NCBI GenBank assembly: GCA_006176705.1
Contig: QRFJ01000755.1
Coordinates: 930,001 to 994,000, forward strand
DNA length: 64,000 bases
Source: Cocos nucifera
Lineage: Eukaryota; Streptophyta; Magnoliopsida; Arecales; Arecaceae
Direction of reading: 5' to 3'
Shown: positions 35,271 through 47,614 of the stretch, piece after piece
Layout: the number at the start of each line of letters is the position of its first letter
Position numbering within the stretch: the stretch's first letter is position 1
Made by a program: the position numbers and the translations under genes
The notes under the pieces: model-generated
What the model was told of the DNA's origin: nothing
Database searches by the model: none
The model's input: only the letters and a program-made list of their open reading frames with translations

Positions 35271-35564
35271 AAAAAAAGAGAATATCATATTTCTTTTAAT
35301 CATGAAATTGATGATTCCATTAGTAAGAGAAGCTTTGACTTTAGAGTTTCTTTTTTTAATATGGGTATCACAGGAAACATGGCAAAATTGGAAGCCTATA
35401 CCATATACATTGCTTTGGTGCCAGCTTGATATGATTTTTGTTCATTGTTTGCATGGGAGGTTTTATTAAATTTGGATTTACATAAAGTCCAAAATAAATG
35501 ATTTTTGTGAAATTATACATATTTACTTCCCACCAAATTAGTTTTGTAAATGAAGTTGATATAA
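35271..35564. other. AT-rich stretch, no feature seen
   Basis: An open frame on the plus strand (35233-35469) shows no family motif. It may be decayed LINE sequence, since a LINE tail follows, but I cannot support that. Confidence 0.3.
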
Positions 35565-35845
35565 CTGGGTGGAGGAGGATTTCGCCATGGCAGTATCTTG
35601 GTTAAATAATTCTTCTCAACACCTATCTGATCATATTCCTTATGTCAAGGATTTGCATCTTTGATTAACAACTATGATCATTTATAAAGTTTCTCATACC
35701 TTTTGGGAAACAAATCAAGTTGCAGACTTTATGGCTGATAAAGCGCTTCAAGGGGATTTCAATTGGTCTCACAATGACTGCCTTGATTACCATTGCACAT
35801 CTCTATTGCAAGTAGATATTCATGCGGTCTGTTATACTAGATAGA
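35565..35845 (+). pseudogene. RNase H end of a LINE (non-LTR) retrotransposon
   Basis: Plus-strand translation gives AVSWLNNSSQHLSDHIPYV and, after a stop, VSHTFWETNQVADFMADKA, which fits the C-terminal RNase H of plant LINEs (usual form ISHIFREANxVADxLA). Only this last ~90 codons remain, consistent with the 5' truncation usual for LINEs. An AATAAA lies at about 35935, with an A/T-rich stretch after it that may be the degraded tail. Confidence 0.55.
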
Positions 35846-36049
35846 ATCCGATGTTCCAAGCCTGATAGATGCCACAATCTACTCTTGTCACAAATATATT
35901 GCTGCTCATAAATGGCTGGTTGGCCTCCTTGCAATAAAATTTTATTTATATTGCAAAATCTCTTTTCCAAGGGAATACAACTCACATAACATCAGAATAT
36001 TTTGGCAGTTTTTGGAATGTAGTCTATTGCATCTGAGCTCTGAGGAGGC

Positions 36050-37254
36050 TGATGTGGCTATCAAGCGGGCACCAATGGTAGGTAGGGAAGATCGCGATGC
36101 CAAGGGAAACCTGCAAAAGAAAGTCCTCGCACCGGGGTTTCCTTCAGTGGGGGACCTTTCAATGCTTAAATTAGCTAGAGCCTTAAGCAACAATAGAGAA
36201 AAGAGAAAAGAATGGAGAAGTGTATGGGAGAGAATTGCCTCTATTTTTTGTTATCTCTTTTGGGGGTCCCAAGATTATCTCTTTATATAGGGGATCACCA
36301 AAGTTTTATCGTGTCCTCAGCCCATAGGTAGTCAGAATAGGCAAAATGATTCCTTGGTCATGGACGTTTGCCAGGGGGTGCCTACCAAATTTGTTAGTCA
36401 TGGGCGTTTGCTAGGTGGGTGCCTAACGAGTTTGTTGGTCATGGGTGTCTGCTATCCTGTGCACTTACAGGATGTTAGAAGATTTGGTAAGATCCTACAT
36501 GGATGGAGAAATATGGTTGAAGGTGGGGTTTAGCCAAGGGTTGACATATCTATTTTGGGCCTTAACAAGGATCACCCGAGACTGTCGAAGTGATTCCGAC
36601 CTGAAGGTCATCCATGCCTTGACTCAGAGGTCAGAGGGGATCTCACGCATCATTGTCGATGCACTGATACTGAGGGTGGAAACCATCCATTCATTGTGAT
36701 TTCCATCAGCCACCCTATGAAGGATGGGCCCCAAGGATTGCGATCTAGGTGGGTCACCTCCATAATAGATGCCACCCCACTTTCAAATCCAAGTTGTTAG
36801 GCTTGGGTGAAGGAAGTAGTGCTCTGGTCGGAGGATTCTCAAGCTCGGACGATCATGGACCTGCCAGCTCCAAATGCACTATCGTGTTATCTCTAGCTTT
36901 GATGGATGTGCCACCCCATCGATCGCACCATGATCATTGCAGAGGATTCGATAGATTGCAGGTTTCTAGGTCATCAATGTGGGGGAGAACGACTCGAGGT
37001 GGATCATTATTCTATCCCAAAAGGCACCCTTTGGTGGTTGTGTCCCATCTAGTCGCACAGGGCCACTTGTCAAAGAATGATTGGACTCCAATGTTGCATA
37101 TGGATTACTCCCCATGGTCGGATCTGGTCGATGGAGCGTTTGAGAATAGTGGGCTTTCTTCACTCTAATTCTTGATGCGTGGCTAGGGTTCGATTGCCAT
37201 GGGGCCATTCAGATCGTGGGTGTGACATAGAAGGGAGAGCCACCTTCCAGCACA
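36050..37254 (-). repeat. 3' LTR of element J (borders approximate)
   Basis: On the minus strand it has a TATATAAA box (36282-36289) and the U5-like phrase GGTGCGAGGACTTTCTTTTG, and ends GATAGCCACATCA. The start is set at TGTGCTGGAAGG (37254) because a GTATGAAGGCAAC tract precedes it, like the tract before the LTR at 29832. The right border is uncertain. Confidence 0.5.
36282..36289 (-). promoter_or_regulatory. TATA box of element J LTR
   Basis: TATATAAA on the minus strand, upstream of a leader-like stretch with pyrimidine-rich TTCTTTTCTCTTTTCTC and the GAGGACT phrase typical of Tat LTRs. Confidence 0.55.
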
Positions 37255-37428
37255 GTTGCCTTCATACTTTTGCTTTTTTGGTAGTCCAACTTTCGGGAGT
37301 CCCAGCAGCTACCTTTAGCTCCTACTTCGGCTAGTGGTGTGGCTTTTTGGGTTCTTCTCCTTCAAGTTCATTTTGGTTGGTTCCTTTGCTTACTTCTTTC
37401 CCTCCTAGTTTTTGATAGGTTTACAATA

Positions 37429-39531
37429 ATGTCCTTTGGGGGAAAGAGTTAGGGTGAGAGTAGTCAATCCGGCCAGGATACTCAGCGATCCCAGTCCTAA
37501 TCTCGAGGGTATCCCTGGGCTCTGACCGTGGGGGTCCCTTCTTTCGATCATCGGGGATCTGAGTCACCCTGAGCCAAGAGCCCGATAAGGGGATTTAGGG
37601 ACTTCTTTGAGCCTAGGGCTGAAAGGTCAACCCTCTCAGGAAGTGATCTTCAATGCTTTATGTCTTAGTATTCCATCCCCTTGTTCTTCCAACTCGAAGT
37701 GCCAGTTCCAAAAGAGTAAGTGTCTTCAGCCCTGGAGGGTCGAGTCACTCTATATGAGGAGACTATCTAGGCAGATCTTTGATTGTCCTTCCACCCTTTT
37801 GCCTCCAACATCCTTGATTTTTATAAGATACTTCCAGTCCAGGTCACTCCAAATTCTATCTGGGTGGTCATCATTTTCATTATCCTTTATTCTTGGCTTC
37901 ACATTCACTCGAGAACTTCCTTGTTTAGGTCACTGTTTATCTTGAAGAAGCATCCCCACGAAAAGGGATGGTGGTACTTTAGTCCCCATCAAGGGTAGAA
38001 GTTCATAGGCGGGCTTTCTTCCTCCATGAATGGCTGGAAGGAGAAGTTCTTCTTTATTTTCATGGACATCCCTTGGGGTTTCAATAGGACCTGAGGCAAC
38101 CCATGACTTTCTTCCAATAAGGATAATTTAGTTCTCCTAGAGGATAGGGAGGATCATCAGAAACTACTCAACATCGAGGTTTCGGATCTGGCTTAGCTGA
38201 TGACCGAATAGAATCTTTACAACATTGATCTCAGTCTAGCCCCTTCTTGAGGTGCATTCGAGTCTGCTTGACTCATCAATCTTATGGTTGTCATGGCTCT
38301 AATGCCAATTTCTTTTTCTTTTGTAGAGATAAGTATCATGCCAGAGGAGGTGAGGCTTGCCTTTTTGTGGAAGAGACTAGGCTCTACTTTGGAGGGTTAT
38401 CCTCCACAGAAGTGAATTCTCTTGAGCTCTCCTATAGGGCCCCCTTCCAGTTTGGCCAAGGCTTCTAGCATAGGGGCCAGCACTAATAGTGGCATCGTTG
38501 TCACGCTGCCCCAAGAGGCAAGAACTTCTACCGCCATCGAGTCAACTCAAGTGGTGATGCCATCATCTTCACTGTCACTGAAATGGGCGGATGTAGCTCC
38601 AACCCCGCCCAAGGCTTCGACCTAAGCGATGGATTGAGGGGATGGTCCATCCTCATCATTCGTGGGGGAGCCTCCTGCTACCATGGTCAAAGTGGTAAGA
38701 GGGGGTTCGACTTTTGGGAACCCATCGCTTGCCTAGAAGCTTCTCAAGGTGTTGCTGCTACCAAATGACTGGGCGAAAACCATGGCCTGGCCCTTCGACA
38801 AGGCTATCCAGTCATCGTATGGGAACCTCTTGAGGGTAAGCTTCTCGGCCTATGTTAACTCTCTACCTGGCCTTTGGGTGCCTTGACTTTTGTTATTCCT
38901 CAACTACTGCACGACATGGCTCACCTTTCTAAGATGATCATCGACCTCAACCTAGTGAGGAATAAACTGGATGATGACCTACGAGCAATGAGGGAGGATG
39001 CTACCCGAGTCTGGTCCAGGTTTTTGGCCATGCAGGAGTGGGTTACTCAACCGGAGGGGTCCTTGGCTCTCGAGTGTGGCCTTGTGGAGATGCGCCAACA
39101 ATGGGCTGTCGAGCTTCAGTTGGAGCTCTAGGCAAGGGAGGTAGCACTGAAGGATGCTAAGGAGAATCTATAGTCAGTGGTCAAGGCAACAATGGGCAAG
39201 GTTGCTAAAGTCGGGAGGAAGGTAGTTGAGGAATTCAAGGCCTTGAAGGAGTTCAGATCCGAGATCATTGAAGGATCCATTACTGCTTCTGTGTTTAGCT
39301 TTGATGCTTGCAAAGCACATGCAGGTGGCATGCTTCTTCCTGAGGGTCAATGCCGACCAGTTTGATCCTTGTCTGGAGATTGAGGAGGGTAATCTACCAC
39401 TTGCTAAGATGCCTCCAGAATCTACATCATCCATTATTGATTTAGCAATCAGTGAGCTAGTCGATACTGCAGCTCTAGCTCCTAATCCAATCATCGATAT
39501 GGAGGTTGAGAAATTCTTTGATGACTTTTAG
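37429..39531 (+). pseudogene. Antisense extra gene of element J (homolog of 23254-29160)
   Basis: The plus-strand ATG at 37429 opens a Ser/Arg-rich N-terminus. A module follows with LEGRVTLYEET, LDFYKILPVQVTPNSIWVV and KKHPHEKGWWYFSPHQG; the GWW motif and its PNSI lead-in match the minus-strand gene of the other Tat element. Intron 1 is 38252-38326 (acceptor TTCTTTTGTAG). A Pro/Ser-rich linker runs to about 38835. Intron 2 (about 38836-38912) has a GTAAG donor, but its acceptor AG reads AC. The last exon is helical and charged (MIIDLNLVRNKLDDDLRAM) and ends in the acidic DMEVEKFFDDF at 39531. At least nine stops. Function unknown. Confidence 0.68.
38252..38326 (+). other. Intron 1 of the element J antisense gene (75 bp)
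   Basis: GT at 38252, pyrimidine-rich end ATTTCTTTTTCTTTTGTAG at 38326. Same length and same place (after the GWW module) as the intron at 24881-24955. Confidence 0.6.
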
Positions 39532-40130
39532 GACTTGTATCATGTATCTTCACATTTTGTACTTAGAAACTTGTAATGAAATGATAGGTTTTGTGTATCC
39601 TCTTGCCTTGCTTTCTTTCGAACACTTTTGTTGCATACCAAGGTCTTTTGGACTGCTTGAACCATCTTCCCCCAAGGTTGCGCTACTCTGGTGCAGGTGT
39701 CCGGGTGTTCCTTAGGCATGGTCAGTCAGATTGACTTGACTAGGTATGTCACCAGGCTCATGCTAGGGATATAACCCTTGGCCTTCAGTTGCAACCCAGG
39801 TGTACCACATTATAGGGCTCACGTCGGGGGAAGACCAATGTAGCTGAATCATTAAGCATAATTCTCGAGTTGTGCTGGGAATGCAATCTTTCTAGGGATT
39901 GACATTGTGCTGCATTGCTTCATGAACTAAACTATCTTTATGAGGAGGGGGGGTCGCAGGATGGGTTTCCTAAAATAAATAAGGGACTTAGCATGGGTGT
40001 GCCACATGCTAGTCGGTGATGTGTCCCAAGGTGATCTTCATAAATCATTCCCTAGGCTTGAATGGTCGGGGAATTAGTGGTGAGCATTGCTTCATGGGTG
40101 GCTCGATTCGGCAGATGCATCCCATGGGGT
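39532..40130. other. Non-coding stretch after the antisense gene
   Basis: No supported gene. The phrase AGGAGGGGGGGTCGCAGG (39941-39958) is a G-run without clear role. Confidence 0.4.
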
Positions 40131-40133
40131 GTC

Positions 40134-40560
40134 TATAAATAGACCACCTTGGGGAGAATCTTGTCGTCAGTGTGAGCCGATCCTTCTCACCACTCTACAA
40201 CCATGGAGCCCTCTCCTCTGATCGTGAAACATGCAACAAAGGAGAAGGCCATTGCTGCCTGAAAGGAGAGCAAGCAGGCAAGGCATCATTCACTCGATCC
40301 CTCTGCTCGGGTATCATGGGCCCCATGGGTGCCGTCGCCTTCGCTAAGCTAGGGTCTAGTTTTGGCATCAACCTTCCCCTTTCCTAGAGGTGACGGGGGA
40401 TCCACCTTGTGGATCCCTTGGGGGGTCCATTGGTAGTGCATGAAGGACTTCAAGGCCTTCACAGCATTCAAGGAGGTGATCATTGACATAGTAGCCTCTA
40501 CCTATCTCCAGGGTTTTGCAGACTATAAAGCCCACTTGGGATGCTAGATGCCATAGCTGG
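40134..40560 (+). pseudogene. Second antisense-gene-like fragment with its own TATA box
   Basis: TATAAATA at 40134-40141 is followed by a leader and an ATG at 40203 (MEPSPLIVKHATKEKAIAA, then stop). Further on, DFKAFTAFKEVIIDIVAST and LQGFADYKAHLG (about 40443-40545) resembles FKALKEFRSEIIEGS of the antisense gene at about 39235-39280. It looks like a partial duplicate or a second, internally deleted copy of the same gene type. No complete frame remains. Confidence 0.45.
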
Positions 40561-40849
40561 ATCTTCACCACCTCTATGTCTACATATTGTGTGATGGTCT
40601 ACTTGTGGTTATGTTGCATGGGTCCGATTGGGTTGCCCGGGCATGTCACCATGGCATAGATGCTGGTACCCGACCAAACTTGTGTTTACGAGTTGGTCTT
40701 GGGCATCATGAATATGTCCTATGATAGTTCCTAGGGAATCATCGATGAGGTTTCCAACCATGTTGTGGTAGGTCTAGGTTGGACTGGCCCCCGATTTTTG
40801 TCATCGGGTAGCCCTCGAGGTTGTTGACCTATGAGCGTTGATCTTGCAA

Positions 40850-41340
40850 ATGTCTAGACTTGAGTTCGAATATCTCTGAGTGCTCGGCGCTATGTCGATC
40901 AATTATTTCTGGATGTCTTAGCCATAACTAAGATATCTCCAAGTTCTCGGTGCCATGCCGATTAGTTATTTTCAAAGATCTTAGCCATAGCTGAGATATC
41001 TTTGAGTTCTCAATGCCATGCCGATTAGTTATTTCTGAAGCTCTTAGCCATAACTGAGATATCTTCAAAGGTATGGAAACCCCTGGCCTAGGTCTAGATA
41101 ATTCCTAGTCAACATCTCACCAATCACCATGACACCATTCAAAGGTCTCAACTTTGGCCAAGATATCCTTGAAGGTACAGGAGCCCCAAACTCGGGTCTA
41201 GATAACTCCTGGTTGACATCCCGTCAATCATTATTCGAAGATCTTAGCCTTGGTCAAGATATCTTCGAGTTCTCGGCACCATGTCGATTAGTTATATTTA
41301 GAGGTCTTAGTCATAATCGAGATATCTCCGGAGGATCGGT
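40850..41340. repeat. ~65-70 bp minisatellite in element J
   Basis: About six imperfect units built on GATATCTTCGAGTTCTCGG, then TGCCATGCCGATTAGTTATT and a TCTTAGCCATAACTGA end. Clear starts are near 40867, 40930, 41000 and 41257. A variant unit with GGTCTAGATAACTCC occurs twice (about 41075 and 41190). Confidence 0.75.
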
Positions 41341-42374
41341 CCACCAATCCAGTTGGCAAGTTTAGACCTATGTCCAAATACCCCCTGGTCATCATTGGAA
41401 TCCTTCCAGTCACACAGGCATTTAATGCCTATCACTTTTTGATAGTGATATCTCCTTGGGAAGGAAATTTGCCCCCTTGACCTGCAAGAGTGTAGTCTGC
41501 CACACCTCTCATATGGCAACACTTATCGTGCTATAAGTGGGTGTGGTGGTTGGTGCCAGGTCCGGAGGCCTCTGTAAAAGGGGGCCTTGGGCACCCTTGA
41601 CCACCATCTAAGACTGCTTTCTAAATGTCGTAGTGGTGTCGATTGGCTTATCATCGAGAGCTCGTTGATGCTTCTTCTTGGTCCGAGGGCTGTCACCCTC
41701 CGTCGAGTGTTGCTTTTGAGTTTTCTTTGGCCTGGGAGGTATTAGAAAATGCTGGCAGGTTCGAGATGGAGTAGGAGCAATGGAAGAAAGATGTTGCACT
41801 GAGGTAGAGGGGCTAGCGTTGGAGGTTCCTTCGGTCCCTCATCGTGCCAAGGCTCTTCCATCCTTGGGAGGGCATGACTTCTTGGCCACCGTGGGAGGTG
41901 AGTTTGCCTGCACGGAATACCTCCAACAATGAAGATGAGGCCACACCTTGCTCCTTCTCTTCCTACACATCTCATCGCCATGGCTCGAAGCACCTCGGAT
42001 AAGCCTACACCAGAGACTAACTTGGCTTATCACGAGGGTCAGGCTTGTGCTTTTTGTAGTCAAATATTCCTCGAACTTGTAATTCTTGAATTTTGGAGCA
42101 ATAAAATCTTCTTTATTTGCTTTCATTTTCTATCTCAGAGTATTTGGTTCGAACACCATCCAAAATCATCTTGGTCTTCTTGCAAAAGAGGCACATGTAG
42201 CACCCGTATGGGGTCCCCGGAGGGTTAGCCCCACTCTCTATCATCTTTGGCCTTGGTCATGGATACGAGCCTTTAGGGGCTTCCGTGGGCTGATCCCGAT
42301 AAATGCTCTAGTCAGATAACTAGGTTGAGTGTAGAGCACACAAAAAGCCTTTATTGCTAGTAGAAAGTAATTAC
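41341..42374. other. 3' region of element J without recognised gene
   Basis: Open frames on both strands but no family motif. The plus-strand frame 41929-42228 has a few Cys but no recognisable domain. The likely source is decayed non-coding or extra coding sequence of the Tat element. Confidence 0.35.
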
Positions 42375-43898
42375 ACTTCACGAATAATACATACGGAGGT
42401 TGTTGGAGTTCCACGTCCTCAAAACATGGCTATCATCAAGGTTCTCTAATCGGTAGGCTCCTAGTCGCGGGACCTCTATAACCCCATAGGGACCTTCCCA
42501 ATTTGGGGTTAGTTTGCCCCATTCTATGGATTTAGAAGCCTCGACGTGCCTTAGAATGAGGTCTTCTAAGCAGAATACCCTGAACTTGACTCAGGAGTTG
42601 TAGTAGTGGGCAACTTGTTGCTGGTATGCCACCATTCGAATGTGAGCCCTCTCTCTAGTCTCTTCAAGTCCAGGTCTGTCTGGAGTTTGCTAGGGTTCTT
42701 ATGCTTGTCGTAGCGCTTGATCCTTATCAAGGGTGCACCAATCTCCATCGGGATAATGGCTTCAACTGTAATGGCAAGGTTGAAGGGGGTCTCTCTGGTG
42801 GTAGTTTGAGAGGTCATCCTATACACCCATAGGATGTGGTAGAGCTTCTCTATCTAGAGTCCCTTTGACTGGCCTAGCCTAGCCTTTAGTCCCTAGAGGA
42901 TCGTGCAGTTGGTGACTTCAGCCTCTCCGTTGGTCTATATGGATGCACCATGGATGTAAATCAATGATTGATGTGGATTCCAAACATAAGTTCTTGAACT
43001 TTTAATTATTGAACTAGCATCCATTGTCAGTGATGATGGCTTGAGAAAGTCTGAATCAGTAGATGATCGACTTTCAGACAAAATCTCAGACCTTGGTCTT
43101 GATGATTTGCATAAGAGGTTTGGTCTTGATCTACTTGGTGAAGTAGTCGATCGCCACAATCAGGAATTTTCTCTGCCCAGTTGCCTAGAAAATGGTTCGA
43201 GGATGTCAATTCTCCACATGGTGAATGGGCGAGAGCCACCAGGGATGTTAGCTCGATCATCGACCACCTCTAGATGTTGGCATACTTCTAGCACTACTTA
43301 CAATGCCTAACTAATTCAATGGCATCCGCTTGCATGGTTGGCCAATTATACCCTTGTCTGAGGAGCTTGTATGCCAACAACTTACCCCCAAGTGGTTGTC
43401 ATAGATTCCTTCAAGCACTTCCCAAAGCACGTAGATGGCTTCAGTGGGACATAGGCATCAGAGCGACGGTAGGGAGAAGGATCTTTTGAAGAGTCTTCCA
43501 TCGAAGACCATGTACCATGGTGCTTTTTGCTTGATCGCACTGGCTTGGATGGGATTTGGGGGGAGCTCCCCCTTGACTAAGTAGTCAATGATTGGATCCA
43601 TCCAACTTGGCTTGGGCTGAACTTACAACACCACAGACTCTTCAATGCTCTATGTTTGTAGGTGCTTGATGAAGATTTTCCTGCTATGGTTGGAGGCTCT
43701 CGATATGGCGAGATGAGAGCGGGCATCGATACGGGCATTCTCTGACTTAGATATTTGTTGTTCCTCCAAGGTTTGGAACACTATCGCTGTCTCCTTCACC
43801 TTCTGTAGATATCTTGCCATCACTGCTCTGCAGGCTCATATTCACCCTTGATCTATGCAATAATGAGCTACGAGTCTGTGAAGACCTTGATGTCTTAC
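42375..43898 (-). pseudogene. pol: End of second RNase H and integrase of element J
   Basis: Minus strand. After a short RNase H end (SENARIDARSHLAISRA), the integrase N-terminus reads APWYMVFDGRLFKRSFSLPS and the His/Cys zinc region includes YDNHLGGKLLAYKLLRQGYN and WPTMQADAIELVRHC. The core has FLIVAIDYFTK and AIITDNGC; the C-terminal part reads EGPYRVIEVPRLGAYRLENL and NSNNLRMYYS, matching the end of the other Tat integrase. Stops and several frameshifts are present, and the catalytic Glu region is disrupted. Confidence 0.8.
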
Positions 43899-44737
43899 TA
43901 TTGAGAAATGTGTTCCAAAGTCAATCGTCAATCTTTTTACAGTTGTGCTAATATTAAAAAATATAAATAATTTATTATTGAATAAAAATTTTATTCTAGC
44001 ATTTTTCATCATAAATGTATATCTTCTAATGAACTTTTATGTTGTGATGAAGTCCTTAGAACTATTTAGATTCGATAAAAAGAGGATTTATCGATTAGTC
44101 CTTAAAATATTTTCGATCAAATGATACGTTGTTAATTAGGATGACAATATTTATCGAGTGTAGGTCATTGTGTGCCATATAGGTTGATTATTCTCTTAAC
44201 GAAGGAGTGTGGAGATACTGGTATGGCATACAGGTGAGATATAGAGGCATATCATCACTTAACGTGACAAACTCTAAAGTATTTTGCTATCAAAAATTAC
44301 TCTGATGGGATATGGGTATAAGTATCCGTTGGACCTAATATCACTATGGTGGCTTACAAGCTACTTACTATGCTTTAGTGTCGAACTATTTGAATTTCTA
44401 ATTCAATGATGGAAGATTTTCGGGCATAGTCAAGTACTTGTGAAGTTGATGAGTGATTAAGATGGGATTAACCACTCCAAGAGTTTGAAGATGATGCATT
44501 GTTGTATTTCAATATAGCAAAACCTTGTCTAGGATAATCCATATGATGAATTTAATATTTTGAAATATAATATGGATAACTTATTTAGGATTGATAGTTA
44601 AATCCGGAGTTGTCCTATGAGCATTCATGGTCAAGAGGATGAATTATACAAAAATTATATCCACATGGGTTCTAGAATGTTGCTTTATACATTTGACCTA
44701 TCCAGTAATCAGATACCATTACTAGATGGTCATTTTG

Positions 44738-47614
44738 TGTCACACCCCACCCCTAACTAAATCGGATGATGGTGCCATACCCTATCCTTATCTAAAAGTT
44801 AAGAAGATTTCTAAACTATAACTATACTAAAAAATATATATATATATATCAGTTAATAACCTACTTTCAATTTAGCTGAACCATCCATTCATTTTCATCA
44901 CAAGTATTTCAATTAAATTCTCTTGACTTACTAATAACCATTATCTCCATTCATAACTTATCAAATCATATAAACAAACTCAAAGTTTCAATAACAACAC
45001 CATATTTCATACATACATTCTAGTCATTAATCATGTTTTTAATACATGCCTTTCTAGGACAAAGTATGACATATACACATAATAGTTTCTGATTTAACTA
45101 ACTCAGCTGTACATTACAATCCAAAATACATCTCTTTTACAAGCTAATATCACCCAAAATACTTCCTCCTCTAGAGGGCCTGATACACATGCTGGAATAT
45201 ACCTTCAAAATCAGCTACTCTCAAAACTGCAAATGAAAGAGTGAGGGGTGAGACTTGGAAAAGTCTCAGTGAGTGGATAAATAATCTAACAATGAAAAAT
45301 AGAAATGCTCAACTTATAATTCAACATAACAATAACAACTAAAATATAACAACTACTTTTTATGCTTCACAAAGCCGAAATATACTTCACAACGCTAAAT
45401 TACCCCACTAGGTTATAAGAAGATACCAAATCACTGAAATGCAAAAACTGCTTTTATTGCTTCACAAAGCTGAAACATACCCCATAGGGTTAAAGTAAAT
45501 CACTAAAATATAATAACTGCTTTTATTGCTTCACAAAGCTGAAATATATCTCACTGGGTTAAAGCAAAATATCAAGCCATGCCATGCCAATGCATGTTTC
45601 TTCCTCAGCTACCATCGATTGAATCTCAGATCATCCCCTCCAAGATAGTCAATGAGTAGTATGTCATGATGCCATATGATATAAATGAGCCCCACTGGGC
45701 ATTCTGATACACTACCAAGTCCTACTGGGCATTCTGATACACTGTCAAATATCTATCGAGTCCCACTGAGCATTCTCAAATGCAAGATTATGGAGGCGCC
45801 AGCTCATGCCAATGCAAATGCTTATGTAATGCAAGAATACAGCTCATAGGTTGATCACTCCTATGGGTAATCTTTTTCAAAAGTACTTAACAAGTTAAAA
45901 TTTTTAAAGCTGAATGGTAAAGGCCAACAATTTTAATCCTTGTTTTCATATTTGTACAAATACATATATAAGCTGAAGGATATCAAAGTTAATTACTTTC
46001 CAAAGTAAGTTGTTTCTATAACAAAATACAATAAGCAAAGCACCAAGGTTAGATATGAAAATCTCTTATCTCAACAGGCTACTAATTAATTTGCTTATTC
46101 AAAGTACCATTCCAAACCTTTCCTTTTTCTATATCATCAATAAACATTGATTAAACTCATATCTTATGATTTAAGACCAAAACTACACATACTTTGCCTT
46201 TATACTCTTACTTTAGTCTTTCAACTATTTCTTTTTATTTTATCTTGTTTACTTTAGCTTAGATCTTGATAAACTTCCATACAACTCATAAATTTTTAGA
46301 CATTTAATTCTATTTTCATTCTTATAATTGATTTTAGATTCAGCTAGTATCATTTCCATTCATAACTAAGCCATCTATTCGATTTCAGCATCAATAACAG
46401 AATAATTCATCTTCTAACTTAGCTTAAATTGTATAACTTACTTTATTATAACCTTCCATCTAATAGCAATACTTAGAAGATTAATTTAAATTTAGTCTGT
46501 AGCTTAAGAACCTTACCTCAAATGACTAAAATACTGCTACCAGCCAAAATCGATTCTTCTTTTTCTAATTTTAGCAACTTCCTCCTCCTCAATCCAATTT
46601 ATCACTTAATTCTCTTTTTACCAGCTGATTTCTCTTTGATTTTCATCTAAGAAGCTACCTCTCCCAATTCTCTTCACTCCCCTAATCCTTCTATTTAACA
46701 TAGGAACTCAGAATAGCAAATAAAAGGAAGCTATGGCTTTTAGTTTAGAAGAAACAATAGAATTTGCTAGGTATCACCCCATCAAGAAGCCAACACACCA
46801 CTGCCTCTCCCTTCTAATTACATGGCAAAATCCAAGAAAGCCATCGATTAAGTTATTTCCAAAAGAATTCATTTAAAAAAAAAATTTAAAATCCCATGGC
46901 CAACACCGCTCTTTTGTTCCTGCTGACCTAGCTGGCTTGGTCCTAAATTGGGTCAGCTCGAATATCAATCAGATCAGCTCGAACTCAAATTGAGTTGGCT
47001 CTCTCAGAAAAATAGAACACCCATCACTGTAGCCTAAGACTCGAGCCAGCTCAATTTCAATTTGGGTCAGCTCAGATACCAAGATTTCAGATATCTTATT
47101 TTTCATACTCTGCTCGCAACTTTACTCAATACTGCTCTTATTTATATATATATATTTTTTTTTTTTAAGTTAATACATTAACTTTAAAATATAAATATAA
47201 ATAAGGAACACCCCCTATTTGGATTCAATAAAAATATCACAAAAATTCAAATCCTCAAGAATGAGATACCAAAATTTGGATTCTAGTTTAAATTTTCTAA
47301 ATCTAAAACTTTTAAAATTTTCTTGCTTTCAAATGAATAGGTTAAAGGATCTCCATAATACGTTAAAAATCATTTTGCAACTCACCAACACCTAAGAATC
47401 AATTACCGGGACTTTTATTTTAAGAAAATATATCTTTCATATAGCCTCCTTATAGGTGCTAGTTTTCAAACTTAAAAAATTTTCAAGACTTGAAATGATA
47501 GATAGTCACAATTTCTGCTCAAATAGCTCAACTATATCATAAATAAACTACTATAACACACATGCATGAACGTAAATCTTTTAATTTCATATTTTATTGG
47601 CTCAGGATGTTACA
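44738..47614 (-). mobile_element. Solo gypsy LTR (Tekay/Del-like), 2877 bp
   Basis: Flanked by a perfect 5-bp duplication TTTTG (44733-44737 and 47615-47619). In the minus orientation it begins TGTAACATCCTGAGCC and ends GGGTGTGACA, with the phrase CTCACTGAGACTTTTCCAAG near the far end, as in chromovirus-type (Tekay/Del) LTRs; this sets the strand. No internal gag-pol is present, so the element was reduced to one LTR by recombination. It contains short tandem repeats (45360-45570, theme TTGCTTCACAAAGCTGAAA; 45685-45790, theme ACTGGGCATTCTGATACAC). Confidence 0.82.

Larger units (their letters stand above)
36050..43898 (-). mobile_element. Minus-strand Tat-type gypsy element, truncated (element J)
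   Basis: On the minus strand: second RNase H end and integrase (43898 to 42375), a 3' region with minisatellite and antisense coding remnants on the plus strand, then the 3' LTR (about 37254 to 36050). The upstream part (gag, protease, reverse transcriptase) is absent because a copia-C element begins at 43899; it may resume beyond the right end of the window. Same general layout as the element at 16456-30542. Confidence 0.75.

Noticed and set aside
36749..37208. Frames on both strands near 36750-37210
   Set aside because: They lie within the putative LTR of element J; no family resemblance.
38247..38330. Possible start of a separate small gene at 38247
   Set aside because: Better explained as intron 1 of the antisense gene, with a canonical acceptor at 38326.
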